Made by a program: the position numbers and the translations under genes. From the NCBI GenBank assembly GCA_023055355.1, contig JALJCS010000004.1, positions 31,834,744 through 31,898,743 of the forward strand: a stretch of DNA of 64,000 bases. Reading direction: 5' to 3'. The DNA is from Agelaius tricolor (lineage: Eukaryota; Chordata; Aves; Passeriformes; Icteridae). The notes under the pieces were generated by a model. It was given only the letters and a program-made list of their open reading frames with translations. It searched no databases and was not told where the DNA came from. Each line of letters begins with the position of its first letter. The first letter of the stretch is position 1. This document shows positions 25,106 through 37,632 of the stretch, one piece after another.

Positions 25106-28100
25106 GACAACAAACAAAAATGCTTGTATTTAAGCCCTGCTGTGCCCTTGTCCATATTGTGTGTACTTTCCCAGATGAGGAAGTGTTCATGAGGAAACAT
25201 CCCACTGTCTTCCCCTTGTGGGGATAAAGTTAGTGGCTAATGTGTATAGCAGGGTCTCAAAGGTTTCTGGAACTCATAAAATAACAAAGAGCAGTAAATA
25301 TTTACAAAGCAAACTCAAGTGAAAATAAATTAATTTCCTTTCATCTTTCAGAAGCTGTTGGATTTTAAAGTCTGCTACACTTACAGCCACATAGTTTCTT
25401 TAGAACTATGAGGTGAAAATTCAGGTAGGTTCAACTAAGAGAGTATTAACTATTTGTGTGTCACATTCGAATTAATGGCTCAGATGTTGCCATTCTCAGA
25501 GAAGTGCTCAATATGGAAGTGTGGTTTCTGGGAATGCAAATAGCTCACACAGGTTTTTGGCAATGATAAACAAATGGATGTTTGCACAGGTGTAATTAAG
25601 CACAGAAGAGGCAAACCTCTGCACAGAACTGATTTACAGTCAAATTTATGAGCCTTGAAAATCCAGATTACATTGCATGTTGCTGTATTATCAAACTGAT
25701 GTTTCAGTTTCTTGAATTACCAGATCTTCCAAATGATGTAAATTAGGTGATAACTTTGGAAATAAGGTGAAATTGGTTTAAACTCTGACAATGTCAGTGG
25801 AGGGGGCAGGGGGTAGGCAGGACAGTGTGTGAGTAGTGTCTTATTGCAAGACCATCTTCCCAAACACAAACAGAAAGCACTGCAAGCCATGGAAATAATT
25901 TACTACCTTCATGGCAGTATGTCTTTTCCAAATAGTGCACCAATAGATAAAGAATACTCTTTACTTTGAAGAATTTGCCCTTGCAATAGAGAAGTAAAAC
26001 CAAAACTATTTTGTACATAGGTAAGATGTTTGGGGATGTCATGAAGAATGTGGGACTCATCATAAAAGTTTAAACAAACCTAACTCTGATATTGCTAATG
26101 CAAAACTTCAATCCCTTCAAAATCAGAGCCATCGTTCAAACAAGATTTCCTGCAACTCTAAAGGCTTACTAAATCTCATAACAGAAATAGATTATTCCAG
26201 TTCTTTATTCCTCCCTTACATCAATCAGCCCAATCTGAATTCAAAAAAATTTCAGGAAATTGAGAAAGTTATGAAAGAATTTAAATGTTATTTGAGAAAT
26301 TTTCTGTCTTCTTTATGATTACTACATACTCAAAATTGTAACAACCAGCAGATGTCTCTGCAACCACTGATCAGTGCTGCACACAAGAGGAAAAGAGGAA
26401 GAATTTAATGAGTGAGCCTTCACTTTAATGTTGACTTCCAGAAATGTCAAACCTACACAGCAAATTCCCGAAGAGCAGAGACTGACAGCATTATAGGAGC
26501 ACTCCCTAGGAAGGAATCAGCATCTTACTTGGTTTTAAAAATAGCAACATGAGCACCTTAGAACTGTCTGTTTACAGAGTGGTTTATCAAGAATAGTAAG
26601 TCCCTAAATTTGGTATCTTTGCCTCAAAAAGGCCTTGTTCTCAAAAAGGGCAAGCTTGCCATCTCTGGAGCTAACCTGTACCTGTACTCCTTGTCCTCCC
26701 ACAGTAGAAAATGACTGCCACAAAAATCCCTTGCTCTGCTCCAACTCAGGACATGCAGCTTCAGGCTTTCCTTTGTTAATGTATAAACAGAAACATGTGA
26801 AAAAAATAGTATTTACCCTAAGAAAACAAGACACCCTGCTGTACATCAAATTCCCTCCATGGGGGGAGGATAAGCTGGAAAATGAGGCAGATGATAGTTA
26901 TGAGTCACAGTATTTAATGTGCTATGGTAAGGCACTTGAATGTTATGACTGTGAGAGCAATAGAAGAAGCTATTTGATAACAAAGCACATATTTTCTACC
27001 ACTGTGAATGATTTGTAAGCCCACTGAGTTGCTGACTTGCAGCCTGATGTCTCCAGGTAGAGTCATCTTTATTGAACCCTGCTGGTGCTAAAGATTTCCT
27101 GGCATTGTGTAGCATTTCTGTCTTGTACAGAGGCAGTCCCTCTTGCCACAAAGTTACAGTTGGCTTTTGGATTGAGACAACTGAGGAAAACCTCAGGGAG
27201 CACAGCAGAAAGATGGAAGTTCTTTTAAGCCATTTTTTCTCTTTCTGAACTCTGAGTGGCCCAAAACCAAGTGTAACTTGCCACTGACTTCAATAGACCC
27301 TGCTTGCAGACCACTGCACCTCTTACCTCCTCACAGGTGGCATGAAAAGGATGCTGAAGATGTAGAGAGGCTCTTTGGTGTGAATTCAATTGCATGTCTG
27401 CAGGCTGCATCCACACTGTGGGTGGTAGGGAGGACAGGCTGGGGCTGCATGCTGAGAAAGGAGCCCTTGCTCTGGCTGCTGTGTCCCTTGACCTGCTACA
27501 CCGTGGGCAAGGCACAGCCCTTGCTGCAGCAGCACACTCTGGCAGTAACATCTACACACATACACATGCCGCTTTATGGAGGATGCTCACCTGTAAGGCA
27601 TTTCTCTGGATTTGGTTCTCAGATTACAATATATGTGTAATATATATGTACAGTTTATCTTCTCCAGATCTTCTAATTATTGAAATTCAAGAAACTCCAT
27701 TTCTTTCAGGTAATGAAATAGGAAAATCCTACTGGCATTATGGTTCTTGGCTGAAGACCTGTAACAAATGTGATCCTTCTCCTTTCCCTTCCAAGTAAGG
27801 TGGTGGGTCATTCAGTTTGCAGGGGAAAAAAGACCAGGTGGTGGTAAATGTCTTTACTATATGATGTATGTTTGTATGAAAGGTTTTTATTTTTCTTATT
27901 CTTTAATTTCTGTGAATTACATTCCCCTCTGTTTTAAATAAATTGAGTAGCAATATTTGTATATACATTTAACCACTACTTAATGAAAAGCCTGCAGTTC
28001 ATACCTGGGATCCATGATGTATGATGCTGCCACAGGAAAAGTAGCTAGCGTTGTTACAGACCTTCATCTTAATTATGAAAATTTTTTATTTAAATATAGA

Positions 28101-30639
28101 GCTGAGCATACAAAATACAGCACTAGGCCATCTGTTAGTTTTCCATCTGGACTCATTTGCAAAATACTCTCTGTTTCCCTCCTAAGCACTATTTATAATC
28201 TTCCTTGGAAAAAAGTATGACTAATCTATGGCACACAAGAGATTGCTATTTGAATGCCACTTTTAATAGAAGTGGCTATATAGTTCAGAGTAGTAGCAAA
28301 ATATATTTATTTTGTTTTGCATGCAGGTGTAAAAGCTCATATGATTTCTAGACACACAAACAATTTTTTTTCCTATCACACTGTTTTTAACTAGCAAAAA
28401 GTGAAAATCTTCAAGATTTCTGATTTAATGGAAAAGTTACAGATGAGAATGAACAGTTAGCATTTTGAAGTGCCTGACCAGGACTTTTGCAGTGATTCTG
28501 AAGTGGCTTGTATTTCTTTCTTGCTCAGTCTGAAACATCCCCAGAGGCCTGATTTCTGAAGATGAGCACTCAGATTATACTTATCATAAGGTATCATCTG
28601 AGCTGACTATTGCAATATTAGTGTAATTGCTAGTCATTTGGTCTAAACCCATGTTCCCCAGACCAGTAAAAGTGTGGGCAATGGGTCTGGCCATACCTCA
28701 AAGCAGCAGTTGCAGGGAGCCCACTGGAAGCCCTCTGGAAGACACATGCATAATTTGTGGGGGGCTAATTTGATGGTACCCTCTAAGGCCATCTGTGGAT
28801 CACCACCAGTGTCCTCCAGAGCCACTGACAATGAGCTGCTGGGAGTTGTGTCCTATTTTCTCTTTCCACTCAGCATCATAGAGCAGGGAAAACCTCATTC
28901 CCTGGAGGCTATTCCCTAGTCATTCTTTTACACCTCTGAGTCAGGTATCCTGAAGTACCTTCTCAGGTCTTCCTCCCTCCCCTAATATGTCATCTCTGGC
29001 CAAACTCTACTTCACAGCTGCCAGAGTGGAAAGCAAAAAGGGGCTTATTTCAAGGGTTTATGATTTGATGGGCAATAATTCAGTAGTATCTTACTCTCCT
29101 CTGCCCCTTCTCTTTATTTTTCAGAGAACAGAAAAATGTTTTTAGTCACCCCTGCTTGTTTTAATTCTTCATAAAAAGGCAAAGGCTGATTTCTCCTGAC
29201 TAACTTGCATGCAAAGTTCTGAAGAAGTTCTTTGCAGGGTAATATTAAGTCATCTTTGGGGTTTTTTTGGTGATCAAACAAGTTATGTTCTAGAAAACAC
29301 ATAAAAATAAAGAACTGGAATATTACCAGGCTCCCTGGCATTGTTTCTTCAGGCTGTCTAGTATCTCATTTCTCTTGCCTGTCTGTCTTTCTGCCATCAC
29401 CATGGCAAGATGTTTTAAGTTCTCTGCTACAAAGACTGTCATTTTTTTCTTTCTCAGTTTTCAGTACTATGCCTAAATGCATTGTTGCAAAATGAAGCTC
29501 GCATGTGCAGTTACAACACAGCCCTCCCCTACACCCCAAACCTGAAAAAATGTGGTCCCTGACTATCAATTGTGAAATGGAAGATACTTGAAAAGTTGCA
29601 GCAGTCCATATGCAGAATCCTTACTTTAATACTGTCAAGATCTGAAAATTCCATGCAGCAAGCCAGTTTTTATTTTATGTTAGTAAGAACAAAATGACAC
29701 TCTAAAATACCAACTATCTTTTTAGTGTCTTCCTGTCAAAGAGGAAAAAATTGCCTTATCTCAGTGTTGTGTACATTTACAATGAAATAGAGAAAATCAG
29801 AACAGATGCAGGAGGTACAAAAGACTCATAAGTACTAAGTTTAAATTACTACAATGCAAACATTAGTAGCTATTTACTAACGATTTAATTAACTTCCCCC
29901 CACCTATGCCACCTCAGTTTTAATTCTTTCAATAACATATGGCAACTGTAGGGTGCATTTTGCAAACATTCCCCCCTCACAAATATTTGTGTACTTATGG
30001 CTAGATGTGGCTCAGGAACTGAAGAACATTCTGTGGCATGCAGTAGGCACATGTGGCTCCACAGGTGGAGCCAATGTGACCAGCTTTGGGCTATGTTGTG
30101 TCCCCATTCAAAGTGCTTCAGAGCCCTTTAGGTACTGTCAGGCTTTGGTCCCTGCTGGCTCCTGAGTGCTGGTGATGCCCTGCCCTCTGCTCAGTCACCC
30201 GTTTTTGCCTCTGTGACAGCCAGAATTAGACCCACTGCTTGGTACCAGGCACTGCTGTGCTTTGTCAGAACCAGCCTCCTGGAGAGACCTGTGTTGCTCT
30301 GTAGGACTCAGCCACCACTGGGAGCTGCAGACACAGTTAATGCTTCTCCTGAAGTTTCCCCTCTTAGTTTCCAAGGAGAAAATAGAAAAACATTAAATAG
30401 GACTCTTTAGTAACTCATTGATAGGGAAACTTACTCGAACTTTTCAAGGTCCCTCTTACTGAGCCAGCATCAGCACTTACCTTTCCCTGCTAAGTCAATG
30501 GAGCTACCAGAAGACCAGTCACTATTTTCTGCTGCATCTGAGATGCAGACAGAAGAAAACTACCTACTCACCCTAACAGAAACCTCAGGGGTGTTATGTA
30601 TAATGTTTGCAGAAGAAAACCAAAATGCAGAGGAGCAAG
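25106..30639. other. Unique non-coding sequence
   Basis: No recognisable repeats beyond short A- and T-runs. Overlapping frames of 108-134 codons on both strands near 27225-27798 fall in a slightly GC-richer patch and have no known motif. Nothing supports an exon or RNA gene. Confidence 0.5.
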
Positions 30640-30710
30640 GCAAGACAAAGTCAAGACAAGGTGAGGAAAGGCAAGGAAAGGAAAGGAAAGGCAAGGCAAA
30701 TAAAAGATCC
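30640..30710 (+). repeat. Purine-rich GGAAA/GGCAA repeat
   Basis: A degenerate array of five-base units (ggaaa, ggcaa) with almost no pyrimidine on the plus strand. The lysine-rich frames crossing it are by-products of the repeat. Confidence 0.85.
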
Positions 30711-31711
30711 TAGCAATGGTAGAAACCTCTGCTTTCTATCTGTTGCCCAGGAGGAAAATTTTCCACACGAGGAAGTGTTGTGTCTAATTTAACACTCTAG
30801 ATTTGCACAATCTCAGCCTCTGGGTTAGTATGAGGTCAAATGAAGGAGTAACACAACTTACATTTCTTAGCAAACCAGGACTGGTCCAAGAAGTTACTCT
30901 GTCTGTATGAGTTCAAAGGAAGTGATTTTGAGCTCTAAGCTAAGGTTTAAGGTGAAACTCTGTTTCACAGATATGTAATAAAATTTATGTACCATGAATG
31001 TGCAGATCAGTCTGTATTAGGCACAAGTTCCAGCGTTCAATGTGTCCTGTAGTAAGTTGGGTTAACCGTCCGCAGTCGTTATGGTTAAGTAGAAATGACC
31101 CAGTTTTCAGAAATGCTAGACACCCACTTTTTTTTGTCAGCTCCCATGAGATTTGCAGATGGTCCAGACTTTTTAAAATCCCCTTACTCTCACTGATACA
31201 ACTAGGGCATCACATACCTACAAGTGAATTCTTTGGGAAACAGTCTGCTCTGGGGTTTGTCTTCTAGTTTGTTGTTACTTTAGCCTCAGGGCTGTTTACT
31301 TGCATAGAAATGGCTACTCCTTCTAACAGGATTTTTTGGAATCTACCCTGGAAATCTCTTTGCATTTAGAGTCAGACTCTTAAATATAATTAAAATGCTT
31401 TAGAAAGCTGCACTTAAGAAAAGTCAGATGGCAGATTCATGGAACGATTTTTTTCCATTTATCTTGCCAGGTTAAAGGAAAATCTTCCATGGCAACATAG
31501 CAGCAATCACCCATCCATTAACAAAAAGCCTTTATTTATTTTTTTCATTGTAGGAAGTGTAATTTCATTTCTCTTATCATTATGCCTATTTCACATATGT
31601 TGCTACTCAACACTCTTATTTTCAGTCATTTGGATTGCTTATAAATATACATTTTTCAATGCCAAGTGAATTATCAGCCCATTATTAATTTTATACAGCC
31701 TGAAGTGGCAG
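30711..31711. other. Unique non-coding sequence, nothing recognised
   Basis: AT-rich single-copy sequence with short frames only. No repeat, exon or RNA gene seen. Confidence 0.5.
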
Positions 31712-31762
31712 TCTCTCTCTCTTTCTGGGATGTGTGCATATTCTCTCTCTCTGGGATGTGTG
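31712..31762. repeat. Imperfect tandem duplication with CT run
   Basis: A unit consisting of a CT run followed by ctgggatgtgtg occurs at 31712-31736 and again at 31741-31762, separated by 'cata'. Confidence 0.9.
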
Positions 31763-34700
31763 TAATCCCTACCTAGAGAATTAGAAACTAGGATGCTTAT
31801 TTTTTGGTTTCTTTTTTTTAAAAAAAAGGAATTTTGCTAAATAGAAGTGCTTTGTAAATGGGAAAAGGCATTTCTGGAAGAACATTGAGCACGTGGGGGT
31901 CTTGTATTTTAATGCTGCTCCATTTGAAATTTAATCTTGAAATTATTTGAATAGCAGTTTAAACAATGACTCTCTGAAATTGCTACAGGTGATTTAGTGA
32001 CATTCATTCTTAGTGGTAAAGATCTCATACACTTCATGCAGTTTTCCTTTGAAATTAAAGACAGCAGAGACTTATTTTTAAAAAAAAACAGTGTATGTGT
32101 ATTATGTGTGTCTGAAATTTTTCACAGATACAGTGATCAACAATGTTCATTCCTGTTCCTAGAGGTTAGAACCTGGAGGTTTTTATATGTAGCTTTTAAG
32201 TCTTCATGGCAAAATCAAGATGCAGTAAGAGGCTTTCTTGCATTCTAGTCCTTTCTACACTCATCTTAGCCATTACATTGTATTTCAATATACAAAACCA
32301 ATGGCAGGTTTGGGCCCACATGTAAACCTTGCAGATGTTTCAGTTGCAGATCCAGCATTTAGGAGGATGTGTTGCTGGGGAGTGAAGTATAACAATTTTT
32401 GTCCTTCAGAATACCAGGAAGAATTATGAGGATTGTCTAAATCCATTGTTCATATTGTTATTATTTAAAAGGTATCCCATGACTGTCATTACCACTGAAC
32501 ACTGTTATTTCATCATCATGAGGTATATCAGAGAAAACACGACACAGCACAAACTAGGCACAATCTAGATTGCTGTATGGGTTTTTTCCTTAGGATTCAC
32601 ATATGCTGTCAACAACTACTTGATTTGTCTTGGAGAAAGGCAGAGTAAAATTGTGTGGCAGCATCCTCTTCAATACCTTTAGGCACGATCCCTGACATTT
32701 GGATCAGTAAAATGTGTGTAACAGGATGTGGGTCCAAGTGAGTTATTTCATCTCTGGGTCAAAGAGCCTCATCAAGGATGACTAACTTTGTATTGTGTCT
32801 ACATAGATGTATCACAGAGCTGCATGGCCTTGGGTGTGACTCTAAGACCTTGGTTAGCATTTTCTTTCACTCCTTCTTTAGCAGGATTTTTTTTCCTCTT
32901 TAATCTCTCACAGTTTCTTCTTCTCCCAATCAGAATCTGAGCCTGTATTTAACAGCTTCTTTACATTACCAGTCCTGTATTAAATTATTCTCTGTTGTGG
33001 CATTCTGATTTATCTATAGAACTGTAGTTTTTGAAAGCATTGTTTTTTACAGCAATGGTTTTGACTTTCAAAACATTTTTAGTTTTAATTACTGTGTATT
33101 GAGCTTCTAGGTATAAAACTGTCAGATAAACCTGAGTATCTGCATAAATGGGGGAACTGCATGTGTTATCACTCAACAATTTCTAGTGGACAGTCAGCAA
33201 ACTCTTGTCTAGGATGTCTGTTCAGCTGCTGCAGAACAGCAGTGATAGGATGAACCACATATTAGTTGTCAAACCATTGTGCAGTCATGACCTTGATTCT
33301 GATTAACACAGCAGATTATTCAGATCACCCAACCCATCAGCAATGTAGTGTGCACAGCCAATTTTACTTCAGTCAGTAATATTCAAAGTGCTCATTTCAC
33401 AGGGCACCTCAGACAATAGATTTCTTCTGGCTTCTAAGAGAAAAAGTGACATCATTTACTGTCTTGGGTGGCCAGCAGACAGATGACTCCTTCTTAGTCC
33501 ATAGGTGCTGTTTTGTGTTTGGCCTTTTCAACAAGGATAAGCCTATTTTGAGTATAGGGACTGGAGTCTCTCTTCTCCTGCCTGGGGTAGGAGGAAGACT
33601 GCAGTGCCTGTGACTCTGTGCTGCTGACTGCACACTGGAACTGACCACACTGTAAGTGGTCAGTTTTGCCTTTTCTTCCTGGCTGAGGGTGTGCACCAAG
33701 GCAGGCAGAGGGCCCACAGCAGTGAGGCATAGCCTAGCCCAAGCTCTGAGCTCTGGGCTCTGGGAGGCTCCCCAAGCTGGCAGTGGCACTGCTGGCAGAT
33801 GGTCGGGACCTGCATGGTGTTTGTGAGTGAAGTTGTGGTGGTTCATTGACACACAGCATCTGAGAGCAGCCCTCCAGTGCTCCTGGAGCCCAGCTCAACA
33901 GTGGTCTCTTCGTTCTTCCAAGGATGTCAGGACAACTTCAGTCCTTACCTGGGACTGATGTGCTTGTTCAGCTGTATTGCGCAGACGTGTGAAGTTGCAT
34001 CCACACTGGGCCCAGAAGAAGAATAATTACGTTTTCCCTTGCTGTTTTCTGTCTGGGAAGCTGCCCCCCTACCAGCTTGTCAAGCAGAATTGGGTAATGG
34101 AACTCCACTACAAGAGACAGGTCTTTCCAGAGCTCCCTGGACCTATGGCCCTAGGGTTGATTATCTACAAAATGTTTTCTCATTCTCTTTTTTCAGTACC
34201 ACACAATAACATTCTGTTCACATCAGTTACCAGTACTTGGTACTTCCAGAAGCAGTTCAGTGCTTCCATCCTTGCATATTTCACACACTATCTACTTACT
34301 TTGTCTTTGCTGTCCCTGTTTCTATTGTGTCCTCTGGTGTTTGTATTTGAAGGTCTGTAGAGGTGGGACTGCATGTGTCTGGTACACAGCACCTGGCACA
34401 GTGGAGAAAGCCAACTTTGTGCTCCTGCATTACAGATAAAACATGTTTTCAATCTACCAAGCATAGATAGGTAAAAATGTAAGGAGCAAAATGACTACAG
34501 GTGCACAGAAATTGGTGGCCACTGTCACTCAGAGCAGCGAAAGGCTTGCTGCAATTCTACTGTGAGTGTTCTTCCAATAATCTTTCTGAAAATTAGACAC
34601 AAAGTAGATCTTTTGGCATAATTCTCTTTCATTTTTTCCTTACTTAGCTCATGTTTGTCATACTTGGGACTATTTTGTTATTTCTGCTCTTAATGAAGAG

Positions 34701-35419
34701 TTGTTTCACTTTTTAATGAATAGCTTTCTGAGGTAAAGAGAGAATTGCAGTGATCGTTTGATATATCCATCTTTGCTTTTTCATTTTGTGCCTAAGGTGC
34801 TCAAATTGAATGAACTTTACTGCCATCTGGAGATGTAGTATTTTCATTTCTGTTTTGTCATTTTACCTTTGAATTTCATTACAGAGCCTCATTGCTGGGG
34901 TTTAAAGAATAAAAGCATTTTGGTGCTTTACTTGCTGTAGGGCTGTACTTGTCTTTATAGTGATTAGGTGCTGAAATAAAAGTCACCTCGGGCACCTGAC
35001 GAGAGTGTTTAAGATTGAACCTAGTGAGTTAATCTGCCTAAGGGCAGACCCCTACTTGCTGGATGTGTGCAGGTTTTTGGTGTCAGGGGAGGATGATGCC
35101 AGTGCACTGCAGTCCTGCTTGGGGTCAGTCTGGGACCTAGGGGCATGAACAGACAAACCATGCCCTCTCTCTGGAACCTGTCAGTATCTGGAACTGTTGG
35201 AATTCTAGCAGGTGTCAAAGGTAGAATTTTTGGGTTGGTATTACCTTCTGCTGCCCTGGTGTTAGTTTTAGTTACAGGCATAGCAATGCCATGCTCATGT
35301 AAGAGGGCACCAGCTGGAACATACACTAATGGTGTGAAAGTCTTTATAAAAGGGGTACAAGATCTTGTATGAGAATCAGAAAATGTTGTGTCAGACCCTT
35401 AAAAGACATGTTATTAGAC
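31763..35419. other. Unique non-coding sequence
   Basis: No transposon found. A 147-codon minus-strand frame (33409-33852) in a GC-richer patch and a 127-codon plus-strand frame (33977-34360) have no recognisable domains. A 75-codon plus-strand frame at 35145-35372 encodes a glycine/valine/leucine-rich stretch but ends before the LTR that follows and matches nothing I know. Confidence 0.5.
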
Positions 35420-35955
35420 TGTGGTGGGTTGGCTTTGGCTGAATGCCAGATGCCCACGAAGCTGCTCTATCACTCCCCCTTCTCAGCTGGACAGGAGAGA
35501 GAAAATAAGATGGAAAACAACTTGTCAGTTGAGATAAGACAATTTACTAAAACACACAAGCAAAGAGAAAAAAACCCCATTCTCTACTTCCCATCAGCAT
35601 GAAAACCTGTGTCTGACCACTGTCTGGGAAGCAGGGCTTCAACAAGCTGTAGAAGGCAAACCTCCTTGCCTCCCTCTTCCTCCTCCTGTACTTAGCTTTT
35701 CTATCTGAGCTGATGTCATAAGGTATGGAATATCCCTTTGGTCAGTTTGGGTCAGCTGTCCTGGTTATGGACCCTCCCAGGATCCTGCCCACTCCCAGCC
35801 TGCAGCAAACAGAATTTTGGAGAGACAGCATTGAGGCTGTGCCAGCGCTGCTCAGCAGAGGCCAAAACACTGGTGTGTTATCAACACATTTGTAGCTACA
35901 AGTGCAAAGCAGAGCATTATGAGGGCTCTTCTACGGAAAATCTCATCTCAAGTAG
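35420..35955 (-). mobile_element. Solo LTR of a songbird-type endogenous retrovirus
   Basis: It begins tgtggtgggttggctttggctg at 35420, the reverse complement of an LTR 3' terminus ending in CA. It goes on through 'gatgcccacgaagctgctctatcactccccc', 'gagataagacaatttactaaa', the 'gaatatccctttggtcag' core and 'tcaacacatttgtagct', and fades out near 'ggaaaatctcatctc'. It is the closest relative in the window of the LTR at 24539-25105. The retroviral sense strand is inferred to be minus. No internal retroviral sequence is recognised on the lower-coordinate side, where a primer-binding site would be, so this is most likely a recombined solo LTR. Confidence 0.85.
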
Positions 35956-37632
35956 ACTCATTATATAGACTCCCTTGGAAATAAGAACAAAATTATTTCA
36001 GTAGAAAAACCACAAACTATCAAAGAATCACATTTCAAACAAATGAAAGGAGATATTTTTGATCAGTAGGCATTTGGTGTGTAAAGCTGCTTCCCAAAGA
36101 AAACTGAATAAAAACCCCTTTGTTTTCCATCAGAGGAAGATGGTATTAATGTTGAGAAGACAGAAAGTTACTCAGCAAATCACACCTGAAAATAAGTGAA
36201 GGATGGGAGAGTCTTGGAGTCATGGCAGCAGGATATGCTTGTACTGTTTTTATTCTTTCCTGGACAACGGCTAGTGGTGGAGATGGGCTGCTGGCTGCTG
36301 CATGCATCCTCCTTTTGAGACACCACAGCCCTTCCTATGTTGTCCTTTTATCGTGACAAACATAACAGTGGGAGGTAAAAGGATTGATGCAAAATAGTTG
36401 AAGTATTGAAGTTGTGGGTTGTTTATAATTCCTATTGTTTTACCTTGACACTTAAATGTTAATTAATTTTTAAAAGCTCCTGCTCAAAGAAGTAGGATAT
36501 CAGTTCTGATACAGTTGCACATAAACTTTTTTCCTACTTGACATAAGGAAGAACACATTTCATCGAAGAACAGTAACCTTAAATGAAACTCTTGCTCAAC
36601 ACCGCTTTTCAACTGCAGCCATTCTTACTATCGCTCTTACAGTGTTTGCATCATCGGCTGGAATATCTGTGAAATTCTATGTTGTTTTTTCACAGATCCA
36701 CACTTTGATAAGAGAATTACATAAATACAGGGCAGAATGAGCATTGTTATAAATGTTTTGCTTTGCTGTAATAAAAGAAATTATAAACCTGGTTATGCTC
36801 CTTTTGCTTTTAAGAACTTGAATCTGCAGGGGAAAAGAAAACCAACAGGAAACAGATTTCTGCTCTTGGAATACAGTCATGGCCAGGACTTTGATTAAAA
36901 TGAAAAGAACTGTTTTGTGGCTAAGGTGCATTTGCAGAGAGAAGAGAAGTACAGGGAGAAAGATGACAAGTTTCTTGAAACCCATGTCTCCTTCCCCCAC
37001 CAATCTCACCTGATATTTCATGTCCTAGCTGGTAGCTGGAATTGCAACACCTGTAGTGTTTCAGATGTTGTGCACTGAGTCGCAACAAATTGTGTTTGTC
37101 AAGGCACTGTCTACACAAGGGTGTTTTTCAGTCAGCTCCTACTAGTTCATCCTCACTAGCATGTGACCTCAATACTCATTCTGCACACCTCACATGACCC
37201 ACTTGTGGTCAGTTATCAGGCAACAAAACCCATGTCAACAGGGATTTGGTGAGACTAACTTAGCTTCCAATTGCTAGTTGTTCAAGGTTTATTGAGTGTT
37301 GTGTCTTTAATTAGGGAACTAAGGTGTAAACTGCAGTGTCCTTTGCAAAGTCAGACCAGTGGGAATAATTTCAGGAGTCAATTGCCACATGCTGGATAGT
37401 AATTGGGAACCCAAAGGGATTCACATAGGAATAGTAAATTAAGGTGCACAGTAGTAACCAGAATTTATACCTGGAACATCAGAGCTCTTAATGGCCCCAT
37501 TAAAAGGAATTAGGTCATTTCTTATTTAAAGGATCAGAGATACTGCATTTTCTAAGGATACAAAAAATGCCTGTGAGCAAGACATGAGGGCTTTTCTGTT
37601 GACAATTGGTAAGTGCTGCTATTCAGAATTAG
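35956..37632. other. Unique non-coding sequence between two LTRs
   Basis: About 1.7 kb with no retroviral gene remnants that I can recognise, so the two flanking LTRs do not look like the ends of one provirus; they also differ in length and sequence. Frames up to 114 codons (36677-37021, minus) show no motif. Confidence 0.5.

Noticed and set aside
33409..33852. 147-codon minus-strand frame as an exon
   Set aside because: It lies in a GC-richer patch with fewer stops; composition explains it. No domain or splice signal.
35145..35372. 75-codon hydrophobic frame next to an LTR as retroviral envelope or small protein
   Set aside because: No retroviral motif, wrong strand relative to the LTR, and no recognisable family.
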